This document shows, piece after piece, positions 1 through 6,003 of a stretch of 40,066 nt of DNA. Under the pieces are notes generated by a model. That model saw only the letters and a list, made by a program, of their open reading frames with translations, was not told where the DNA came from and ran no database searches. The position numbers and the translations under genes were made by a program. The DNA comes from Bacteroidota bacterium (GTDB taxonomy: Bacteria; Bacteroidota; Bacteroidia; Bacteroidales; DYOH01), in NCBI GenBank assembly GCA_020048155.1, contig JAIFMY010000074.1, forward strand, positions 1-40,066. The letters are read 5' to 3'. The number at the start of each line of letters is the position of its first letter. The first letter of the stretch is position 1.

Positions 1-400
1 CCAAACCTAAAGAAATGAGCAAGTATATCTGAGCCAGTACAAAATACCACGATGTGATGAGGTCAGTAAAGCCTAATTTTGCCATCCAACCTGGCACTCT
101 TTCCGGATCTTGGGGTATAAGCCCAAGCAGCAAAACCAGAAAGGTGAAATAAACAATGGATGTAATGGCAGCAGGAATGCTTCCCAGAAATTTTACAAGG
201 CTGGTTTTTCTGAAAAAAATATGTAGAACTGTGATTATAGTTATTAAACCCGCGGCTATGGATATATTGATAGGCCAACGCAGGCGCACATTGAGGCCAC
301 CTGTGAAATACTCCAACAATTCGGAAACAACGAATATGGCTGCAACAATAGTCCAACCTTCTTTATATCGCCAGGGCGATTGCCAAAATTTGCGTGTCAT
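1..400 (-). CDS. ResB-like cytochrome c biogenesis protein, N-terminal part (cut by window edge)
   Basis: The frame starts at the ATG at 400-398 and stays open to the window edge, giving 133 residues. The N-terminus has the W-x-S-P-W-x-Y-K-E-G signature that I associate with Bacteroidota ResB-like proteins. Hydrophobic helices follow at about residues 18-34, 45-64 and 73-90, and a fourth begins near the edge. ResB/CcsB proteins work with CcsA in system II haem delivery and attachment to CxxCH cytochromes on the outer face of the inner membrane. In many Bacteroidota ResB and CcsA are fused, but the edge hides whether that is so here. It lies directly downstream of a cytochrome cluster on the same strand, separated by a terminator-like hairpin, which fits a role in maturing those cytochromes. 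The family call rests on N-terminal pattern and context. Confidence 0.7.
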   Translation of the reverse strand, partial: MTRKFWQSPWRYKEGWTIVAAIFVVSELLEYFTGGLNVRLRWPINISIAAGLITIITVLHIFFRKTSLVKFLGSIPAAITSIVYFTFLVLLLGLIPQDPERVPGWMAKLGFTDLITSWYFVLAQIYLLISLGL

Positions 401-479
401 AGTTAAATATAAATATATATTATAGTGTAAAAATAGAAATCCTATGGATAATAAAAACAAACAATTGTCATATGTGTAC

Positions 480-518
480 AAAAAAAAGGATAAACAAGTC
501 TTTTTTTGTTTACCCTTT
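480..518 (-). terminator. Intrinsic terminator of the cytochrome cluster
   Basis: Read on the minus strand, AAAGGGTAAACAA (518-506) pairs with TTGTTTATCCTTT (497-485) through one G-U pair, and the stem runs into a tract of eight T. It lies 22 bases after the stop of the monohaem cytochrome gene and before the ResB-like gene. It probably ends the cytochrome operon transcript. Confidence 0.65.
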
Positions 519-540
519 TTTAGACATTAAATTTATTCGA

Positions 541-951
541 CTATTTTAAGGTGCGAATGTAATTTACAAGCATCCAACGATCTGTTTCGTCTTTTATTTT
601 TTTCTCATAATTAGGCATTTCATCGCGACCAATGATCGATTTGTAGTACAACTCACCATCAGTTTGATTTTGTACGGCAGTTTCGTTGAATTTGCGCATA
701 GGAGCTTTCATGTTTTTAGCTTTTGGACCATCATTGAGGCCATTGCTACCATGGCATGATTTACAATGCAGAGCGTAAAGTTTTTTGCCTGAGCCATCAT
801 CTTTGCCATTGGTTGTATTTTTCTTGGTTTTGTATTCTGCAGGTACAACCCATTCGCCGTTTATTTCAGATTTCATGGCCATGAAGCCCATGATACTGAT
901 AGCAAATACCCCTAAGAGTAACAATGATTTGAACTGATTTAACGTTTTCAT
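541..951 (-). CDS. Monohaem c-type cytochrome, exported
   Basis: A 136-residue protein with an N-terminal hydrophobic segment (about residues 9-26) that acts as a signal peptide or anchor. It has one haem site, C-K-S-C-H, near residue 65. A methionine in the later D-E-M-P-N-Y stretch is the likely distal haem ligand, as in class I cytochromes c. The C-terminal helix (D-R-W-M-L-V-N-Y-I-R-T-L) matches the usual closing helix of this fold. It should carry single electrons in the periplasm. It follows the cytochrome b gene by 26 bases and is the last gene of the cluster, so it may receive electrons from the b/heptahaem module. The fold is clear; the redox partner is inferred from position. Confidence 0.85.
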   Translation of the reverse strand: MKTLNQFKSLLLLGVFAISIMGFMAMKSEINGEWVVPAEYKTKKNTTNGKDDGSGKKLYALHCKSCHGSNGLNDGPKAKNMKAPMRKFNETAVQNQTDGELYYKSIIGRDEMPNYEKKIKDETDRWMLVNYIRTLK

Positions 952-977
952 AATTGTTTGTTTTGTTAGTTTATTGT

Positions 978-1589
978 TTAATCGTGATATCCTGAAACTA
1001 TGCTTTTAAAATTGCTTGTAGCAGAAGTTCCGAAGGTACAGAAATATATGTGGATAAGTAAAAAAATAGAAATCACAAATCCTGAGATAATATGGGCAAG
1101 GTCAGTAAGAAACATTCCGCTTATACCATTCAGTTCGGGAATAATGATATCAGGATAGAGCATGGCTATACCTGAAAGCATAACCAAAGGAACCATTACA
1201 TACATGATAGCTACATATGCTATTTTTTGGAGAGGATTGAATTTAACTTCTTCATTTACTTGAAATGGGCAACTTTCACCTTTGAAATTCCCGTACAGGT
1301 AATAACGTGATTGAGTAATGGCTTGTTTGAAGAAACCGCCCCAGTTGCGCCAGTAAAACTTACCATTTGTAGTTACCATATTCCCTATGAAATAGATGAC
1401 GTAATTGAATACGAATATAACACCACAAATATTGTGCAAGCTTACAGCTAATTGGAAAGAAATCATTGAATCGCCTTGTGTAGTATATTGCATGCTCAAT
1501 CCGGTAACGATGAGTATAAGGCACAGAATTGCATTGCTAAAATGCCACAAACGTAACCAGCCTGGATATAAATATAGTTTAGCCGACAT
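978..1589 (-). CDS. Cytochrome b subunit (Ni/Fe-hydrogenase/formate dehydrogenase gamma type)
   Basis: A 203-residue integral membrane protein with about four helices. It starts with Y-P-G-W-L-R-L-W-H-F, the usual entry to the first haem-binding helix of the cytochrome b/b6-like family (Ni_hydr_CYTB). Further histidines lie in helix 2 (S-L-H-N-I-C-G) and helix 4 (A-H-I-I-S-G and L-L-I-H-I-Y), giving enough axial ligands for two b haems. Such subunits exchange electrons between membrane quinone and a periplasmic partner. The gene overlaps the upstream heptahaem cytochrome gene by 11 bases, so the two are translationally coupled and probably form one quinol-cytochrome c oxidoreductase module. 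The direction of electron flow cannot be read from sequence. Confidence 0.82.
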   Translation of the reverse strand: MSAKLYLYPGWLRLWHFSNAILCLILIVTGLSMQYTTQGDSMISFQLAVSLHNICGVIFVFNYVIYFIGNMVTTNGKFYWRNWGGFFKQAITQSRYYLYGNFKGESCPFQVNEEVKFNPLQKIAYVAIMYVMVPLVMLSGIAMLYPDIIIPELNGISGMFLTDLAHIISGFVISIFLLIHIYFCTFGTSATSNFKSIVSGYHD

Positions 1590-2592
1590 GATTTTTCTTC
1601 TTTTTAATGATTATTCTCAAGATTGCGTGTATAAGTATACCGCCTAATACCAAAATAAAAATTGCGATACTTCCGTAGTTGAGATAAATATTGCGGTTTG
1701 CACCTATTACAAATGATTCTTCGAGTATAGCACCGTTGAAAAATCCGTTTTTATCTCTACGTTCGGCTGCTTTGAATTTGTATAAAGTATGATTCAGACG
1801 TGTGTTTTTTGAATGGCACTCGGTACAACCTTTTATGGCTTTGTCTTTCGGCATTACCTCGTGTGCTACCAATACACTGTCCGAAACTGAAGTATGGCAT
1901 TCTATGCAACGAACTTTTTTGAAGTGTTGTGTTTGATTAGGCAGCCATTCGTGTTTTGCAATCAGATCGGGGTTTTCTTCATCAGATAAAAGCATGTAAT
2001 TGATAGTATTGGCGTGGCATTTCAAACACATAGCGTTGTTGTATGCTACCATGTCTTTTATACCATTATCTGCGCGTGCAGTAGACTTATATGAATGTGC
2101 ATCGTGGCAATCCCAACAAGCAAAGTTATCAGTATGTGCTTTTGAGTGAACACTGTTCTGGAATTGTTCGTCTATTTGTTCAAATTTGTATTCTTCGTAC
2201 TCAGGGTCACCGCCATGGCAGTCTATACAGCCGGGCATGGGGTCAAATCGGAGTTCCGGATTGTGAGGTACTGAGTTGTATTCGTCTGAATGGCAGTCTG
2301 AACACTTAAAAGTTTTGTGCGTACCATCGTAAAATTCCAGGGTATCTATAAAAAGCTCTCTGGGCATAAGTTTGGTGATGGTAGAAGAAGAATCTGCATT
2401 GTACATGGTGTATTTGTTTTCACCATGACATTTAAAGCAATTGGTATTTTCTTCATGCCTCACCATTTCTTCTTTTTCTTCTTGCACCGGCTCGTTCGAA
2501 TGAGAGAACGAATAGGACAGAATAAGTACCAGATTGATACCAACTATGATTGAAAATATTTTTAGTCCGTTATTTACTTTGTTTATTGACAT
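1579..2592 (-). CDS. Heptahaem c-type cytochrome, membrane-anchored
   Basis: A 337-residue protein with seven CxxCH motifs starting near residues 52, 97, 122, 159, 189, 229 and 256. An N-terminal hydrophobic segment (about 11-30) exports it, and a C-terminal helix (about 304-326) followed by four lysines anchors it, so the haem domain should be periplasmic. It resembles cytochrome c3/NrfH-like multihaem quinol dehydrogenase partners, but the haem spacing does not let me name a known enzyme, and I see no catalytic-site motif such as the lysine haem site of NrfA. The 11-base overlap with the cytochrome b gene points to a two-subunit complex that moves electrons between quinone and periplasmic acceptors. 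Confidence 0.85.
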   Translation of the reverse strand: MSINKVNNGLKIFSIIVGINLVLILSYSFSHSNEPVQEEKEEMVRHEENTNCFKCHGENKYTMYNADSSSTITKLMPRELFIDTLEFYDGTHKTFKCSDCHSDEYNSVPHNPELRFDPMPGCIDCHGGDPEYEEYKFEQIDEQFQNSVHSKAHTDNFACWDCHDAHSYKSTARADNGIKDMVAYNNAMCLKCHANTINYMLLSDEENPDLIAKHEWLPNQTQHFKKVRCIECHTSVSDSVLVAHEVMPKDKAIKGCTECHSKNTRLNHTLYKFKAAERRDKNGFFNGAILEESFVIGANRNIYLNYGSIAIFILVLGGILIHAILRIIIKKKKNHVG

Positions 2593-2672
2593 ATGAGTCT
2601 TTTTTTATTTCGATTAAATAGCCGTATGGCAAATTGCAGTCATATTAGGCTAAATTGAAATATTGCGTTTGG

Positions 2673-3515
2673 TTAGAAACGAACTGTAATGTTGAAGCCA
2701 AGTACAAAATCGCCATCCAAAGGTGATTTAGCATTGAAAAGCACATTTTTTTGAGCTATAATTTGCTCATAATTTGCAGCAAATACTGAGAAGGTATGTG
2801 TTGCAGTATTTATTTCAAGACCAAAAGCCAGGTTTGGATCTGGTTTTTCTTGAAAATTACGGATGGTTTTCACCATCAATGGTTGATCGTATTCAACCAG
2901 GATTGACATAGTTTCTGTGATTGAATATTTGCCACCTACAGAAACCGAAGCAGCATCGTTGTGATGCAGACTGTCTACTGCATTGATATGAGCAAAACCA
3001 CCGGCTACCTGCAATGAAAGTTTATCGCTGAATTTGCGTGATGCTATCAATTGGTTGAAGTAGCTGAAACGGTTTGTAAAAGCATAGCTTTCGCCAAAAG
3101 AAGCATCGTCTCTTGTGTCTATCACTGCATTACCAAAATAAGAAATGGTAAGTGGAATATTGCCCGAACGGGTTTGGTTCAAAATATTCCATTTCCAATG
3201 CAACTCTTGCATTTTGTTGTTTTTTTCTGTTCCAAAACCTACAGTTATATTGTCGGTAATACCATAATTCATACCAAGGCGAATGTTGCTGGGGGCATAT
3301 AAACCAAATAAATCTGTTACTTTTTCTATTTTGCCGAAGCGATGGTGTATAATCATCTCAAGTGTTCCTGCAGGCATAGTGTAAGTAGACTGATTGTCTA
3401 CTACCATAGTACTGTTGAAAATGTCGCGTACTGGTCGAGTATCAGGCTCATCTTGAGCATAAGCGAGGTTGAAGCAGATACATACAACTAAAAGTGACAA
3501 TATTAATTTTTTCAT
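2673..3515 (-). CDS. DUF5777 family beta-barrel protein
   Basis: A 280-residue protein with a signal peptide (residues 1-20, ending A-Y-A-Q) followed by alternating polar and aromatic strands separated by short turns. It ends in F-N-I-T-V-R-F, the terminal-aromatic pattern of outer membrane beta-barrels. The early segment P-A-G-T-L-E-M-I-I-H-H-R-F-G matches my recollection of DUF5777, a Bacteroidota family often found beside cytochrome genes. Function is not established. Its position between two haem lipoprotein genes and the inner-membrane b/heptahaem pair suggests an outer membrane scaffold or pore for electron transfer, which is inference. A small-ligand porin is the main alternative. Confidence 0.7.
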   Translation of the reverse strand: MKKLILSLLVVCICFNLAYAQDEPDTRPVRDIFNSTMVVDNQSTYTMPAGTLEMIIHHRFGKIEKVTDLFGLYAPSNIRLGMNYGITDNITVGFGTEKNNKMQELHWKWNILNQTRSGNIPLTISYFGNAVIDTRDDASFGESYAFTNRFSYFNQLIASRKFSDKLSLQVAGGFAHINAVDSLHHNDAASVSVGGKYSITETMSILVEYDQPLMVKTIRNFQEKPDPNLAFGLEINTATHTFSVFAANYEQIIAQKNVLFNAKSPLDGDFVLGFNITVRF

Positions 3516-3542
3516 TTTTATCTTATTTATATGGATTCTTTA

Positions 3543-3905
3543 TTAATTATTTTTTGCACCTTCTTCAATCCATTTGAGAATTGTTGCTATCTCAGTTGCA
3601 GTGAGTATTCCTTTTTCATAATGTTTTCCACCTGATACGGCGAACGCTGTATATAATTTGCTCTGAGCTGGATCTGTGGTATTTATATATCCGTTGGTTA
3701 AGCTACTGTAAGCTACTCCTGAAGTTAATTTAGGATTGTTGGCAGTATGGCACGAGATACATTTTGCGGTAAATATGGGTTGTATTTGTGTGCTGAATAG
3801 AACCTCTTCTTTTGGCAATTCTATTTTTTCGGGTTCTATGGTTTGCCACTCACATGCTGTGAATAGGGTAAGAATGATTGCTCCTAAGAGTATTACGTTT
3901 TTCAT
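3543..3905 (-). CDS. Small monohaem cytochrome lipoprotein
   Basis: A 120-residue protein with a lipobox (L-F-T-A-C, cysteine 18), so it is predicted to be lipid-anchored. After a proline/glutamate-rich linker comes I-Q-P-I-F-T-A-K-C-I-S-C-H, the standard opening of a short 'cytochrome c domain of unknown function' seen in many Bacteroidota lipoproteins. There is a single CxxCH. The region after it has no obvious methionine ligand (the G-G-K-H-Y segment offers a histidine instead), so the distal haem ligand is uncertain. It is encoded 27 bases upstream of the DUF5777 barrel gene and probably cotranscribed with it. The likely role is electron relay at an envelope membrane. Confidence 0.78.
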   Translation of the reverse strand: MKNVILLGAIILTLFTACEWQTIEPEKIELPKEEVLFSTQIQPIFTAKCISCHTANNPKLTSGVAYSSLTNGYINTTDPAQSKLYTAFAVSGGKHYEKGILTATEIATILKWIEEGAKNN

Positions 3906-3928
3906 ATGTATAGATATTTAAATTTTAA

Positions 3929-3953
3929 AAGGATCGGCTTGTGGCCGATCCTT
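3929..3953 (-). terminator. Hairpin after the hexahaem lipoprotein gene
   Basis: AAGGATCGGC (3929-3938) and GCCGATCCTT (3944-3953) form a perfect 10-bp stem around a 5-base loop. On the minus strand it is followed by TTTTAAAATTT. It lies 26 bases after the stop of the hexahaem gene and before the monohaem lipoprotein gene. It probably terminates part of the transcripts, so the first gene could be expressed more strongly than the five below it. Confidence 0.6.
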
Positions 3954-3979
3954 GTTTTCTTTTTAATTCTGCTATTCGA

Positions 3980-5059
3980 TTAGTAACCTGCAGCTTTAAG
4001 TGCATCAATTGAGTTTTTCAACAGTGCTTTTACATATTTGGTGTTGTGAACACCAGCACTACCTTCATACTCACACATCAGGAAGTTGAAAATTGCTCCA
4101 GCTTCGAGGTTGCTACGTTTACCAACGGTTGGGTGAAGATCAGCATCCAATAACACACGGCCTTTGGCATTGGTTATAAGCAGATGCTCAAGTTCTGTCA
4201 ACAAAGCGTGGTATTCAGTCTCGAGAGTAGCCAAGTTTACGGCTGTACCGTGGCAATCGTCGCAAGTACCTCTGTCTACAACAAATGTGTGACCACCTTT
4301 GGTTGCATCTTTAGGACTTTTCACCATATGGCAGAAAGAGCAGTCTTTGTCTGAGTGCTTCGAGTTTTCATAAGGTAAAGTTCCTGCAATTTCGTATCCA
4401 AATAAACCATTTTGGATAGCAGCTTGTGAGCTGTAGTGAGGTCCCCAGTGTGCTGAAGTGATTGACAAAGAGTCAAGTGTTGTAGGACTTGAAGCAGGAA
4501 TGATAGGTAAACCTGGACGTGGGCGTGGTTGGTGGCAATATGCACATGTGTTAGATGAACCTGGTAAGTCGGTTTTAGTAACACGGTTAGTGATTGTCCA
4601 CTCAGTTACACCTTTGTAACGCATAGCATAGTCTGTACCTTCAGATGAATCCAAAGAAGTGTGCATATCGTGGCAGGTTTCGCACTGCATATGCATAGGT
4701 TTTGGAATAGCATTGAAAGTTGTGTCATTACCAGTGAATGTAGTTTCTACAAAACCTTGGTGTGAGTGACATCTTGCACATGTGTTTCTTCCACCTGCGT
4801 AACCATCAACTGCGGGGTCAAAAGTTCCGTGAGGAGTGGTGGCAAATTGGTTTTTAGCTGCGTTCATGGTGGTGTTGTTGTGGCAAGTTGTGCAGTATAA
4901 ACTACCATCTTTACCGTTAGCACCATCTTTACCATTAGCACCTGTAGCACCGTTTGGACCTGCTGGACCTTCCGGACCTTCTGGACCTTCGCAACTCATA
5001 ATGCTCAAAGAAGCAAATACAATAGCGAATAACATCATTAATTTTGATAACTTTTTCAT
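3980..5059 (-). CDS. Hexahaem c-type cytochrome lipoprotein with collagen-like segment
   Basis: I place the start at the ATG at 5059 because a clean lipoprotein signal follows: M-K-K-L-S-K-L, a hydrophobic core, and the lipobox S-I-M-S-C at cysteine 23. An ATG eight codons upstream (5083) is possible. Immediately after the lipidated cysteine come about nine Gly-x-y triplets (residues 24-52, with E-G-P, A-G-P and K-D-G units), a collagen-like stalk. Six CxxCH motifs follow (C-T-T-C-H, C-A-R-C-H, C-E-T-C-H, C-A-Y-C-H, C-S-F-C-H, C-D-D-C-H), with additional histidines for bis-His ligation. The last 90 residues are haem-free and helical. It is first in its cluster and downstream of a TAnnTTTG element. 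A surface or periplasmic electron-transfer role is likely; the terminal acceptor is unknown. Confidence 0.82.
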   Translation of the reverse strand: MKKLSKLMMLFAIVFASLSIMSCEGPEGPEGPAGPNGATGANGKDGANGKDGSLYCTTCHNNTTMNAAKNQFATTPHGTFDPAVDGYAGGRNTCARCHSHQGFVETTFTGNDTTFNAIPKPMHMQCETCHDMHTSLDSSEGTDYAMRYKGVTEWTITNRVTKTDLPGSSNTCAYCHQPRPRPGLPIIPASSPTTLDSLSITSAHWGPHYSSQAAIQNGLFGYEIAGTLPYENSKHSDKDCSFCHMVKSPKDATKGGHTFVVDRGTCDDCHGTAVNLATLETEYHALLTELEHLLITNAKGRVLLDADLHPTVGKRSNLEAGAIFNFLMCEYEGSAGVHNTKYVKALLKNSIDALKAAGY

Positions 5060-5085
5060 AAGAACAGTTTTATTATTCAACATTT

Positions 5086-5093
5086 CAAAGGTA
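5086..5093 (-). promoter_or_regulatory. Candidate -7 element for the cytochrome cluster
   Basis: The minus strand reads TACCTTTG, matching the Bacteroidota TAnnTTTG -7 consensus. It lies 26 bases upstream of the ATG at 5059. I see no good TTTG -33 partner, which would fit a promoter that needs an activator. Confidence 0.4.
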
Positions 5094-5125
5094 ACCCCAT
5101 TTTCTATTTGATTTGCCTCCGATAT

Positions 5126-5140
5126 GTTGATATGATTAAC
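5126..5140. promoter_or_regulatory. Inverted repeat GTTGAT-ATG-ATTAAC (possible regulator half-site)
   Basis: GTTGAT and ATTAAC form an inverted repeat with one mismatch around ATG. It contains a perfect FNR half-site (TTGAT) and a degraded second half. It lies about 50 bases upstream of the predicted transcription start of the cytochrome cluster and could be a weaker operator for the adjacent FNR-like regulator. Confidence 0.3.
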
Positions 5141-5170
5141 CCATCTGAATGATATTTTAACTTTTTATAA

Positions 5171-5184
5171 TTGATCCATATCAT
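5171..5184. promoter_or_regulatory. FNR-box-like site TTGAT-CCAT-ATCAT
   Basis: The sequence TTGATCCATATCAT matches 9 of the 10 specified bases of the FNR consensus TTGAT-N4-ATCAA. It lies between the divergent cytochrome cluster and the FNR-like gene, centred about 33 bases upstream of the start predicted from the -7 element at 5197. That position suits autoregulation. The adjacent regulator keeps the E-x-x-S-R recognition-helix residues expected to read TTGAT. Confidence 0.5.
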
Positions 5185-5196
5185 TTGAATATATGT

Positions 5197-5204
5197 TATA
5201 TTTG
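5197..5204 (+). promoter_or_regulatory. Candidate -7 element for the FNR-like gene
   Basis: TATATTTG is an exact TAnnTTTG match 47 bases upstream of the ATG at 5252. The FNR-box-like site overlaps the position where a -33 element would be (TTGA at 5171-5174, 22-base spacing). Confidence 0.45.
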
Positions 5205-5251
5205 TGTGTATGAAAACATGGGTTGTATTTAAATTACGTAAAGTATTGTAA

Positions 5252-5947
5252 ATGATAAATATACATCAAAATGGCAATTGCTTAGAATGTGATAAGAAGT
5301 GTTCTGCCTTTAAACGTTTATTAAGCGAAGAGTTAAATTATATTAATCAATACAGATTTCACATTACCTATAAAAAAGGCGAGGTTATTTTTAAGCAAAA
5401 TACTCCTGCTTCAAATGTTATTTCCATTTCGCGTGGTGTAGCCAAGACTACTTTCGAGGATAAATTCAACAAAAATTTGATATTGAGCCTCATAAAAGGC
5501 CCTTCACTGGTTGTTGGTCCTGGTATTTATGTTGATAATATTTATCATTTTACCCTAACGGCCCTTACCGAGGTGCATGCTTGCATTATTGATGTGCTTG
5601 CCTTCAAAAAACTCATTCGTGAAAACAGCGATTTTGCCGAGCAGTATATAAGCGAGATGAGCGTCCGTGCCATCAGAAACTATCAGCGTACTTTTTGCCT
5701 TACTCATAAACAAATGCATGGCAGGGTAGCCGATGCCTTGCTCAACCTGAGTCAGAATATTTTCAATGCCCCTGAGTTTGAGATGCCTCTCACCAGACAG
5801 GAACTTGGCGAATATACTGGCCTTACGAAAGAAAGCGTCAGTCGTATTCTTACAAAATTCAGAGATGACCAGCTTATACAGATGGATGGAAATATTATCG
5901 AAATTTTGAACATGGATAAGATGATCACAATTAGTGAAAATGGTTAA
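5252..5947 (+). CDS. Crp/Fnr family regulator with FNR-type cysteines
   Basis: A 231-residue protein with an N-terminal cyclic-nucleotide-binding-like barrel (about 25-120), a long dimer helix, and a C-terminal winged helix (about 150-225). Cysteines at 10, 13 and 17 form a C-x2-C-x3-C cluster before the barrel. A fourth, C111, falls in A-L-T-E-V-H-A-C, which lines up with the segment holding Cys122 of E. coli FNR (A-L-E-T-S-M-V-C). This is the ligand set for an oxygen-sensitive [4Fe-4S] cluster. The recognition helix G-L-T-K-E-S-V-S-R keeps the E-x-x-S-R residues FNR uses to read TTGAT. It diverges from the cytochrome cluster and probably controls it in response to oxygen or NO. The family is certain; cluster binding is inferred from residues. 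Confidence 0.85.
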   Translation: MINIHQNGNCLECDKKCSAFKRLLSEELNYINQYRFHITYKKGEVIFKQNTPASNVISISRGVAKTTFEDKFNKNLILSLIKGPSLVVGPGIYVDNIYHFTLTALTEVHACIIDVLAFKKLIRENSDFAEQYISEMSVRAIRNYQRTFCLTHKQMHGRVADALLNLSQNIFNAPEFEMPLTRQELGEYTGLTKESVSRILTKFRDDQLIQMDGNIIEILNMDKMITISENG

Positions 5948-6003
5948 ACGTTATACATAGGTATATTTTATTGACTTAAATAGTTAATTAATACCTTGGT
6001 CAT

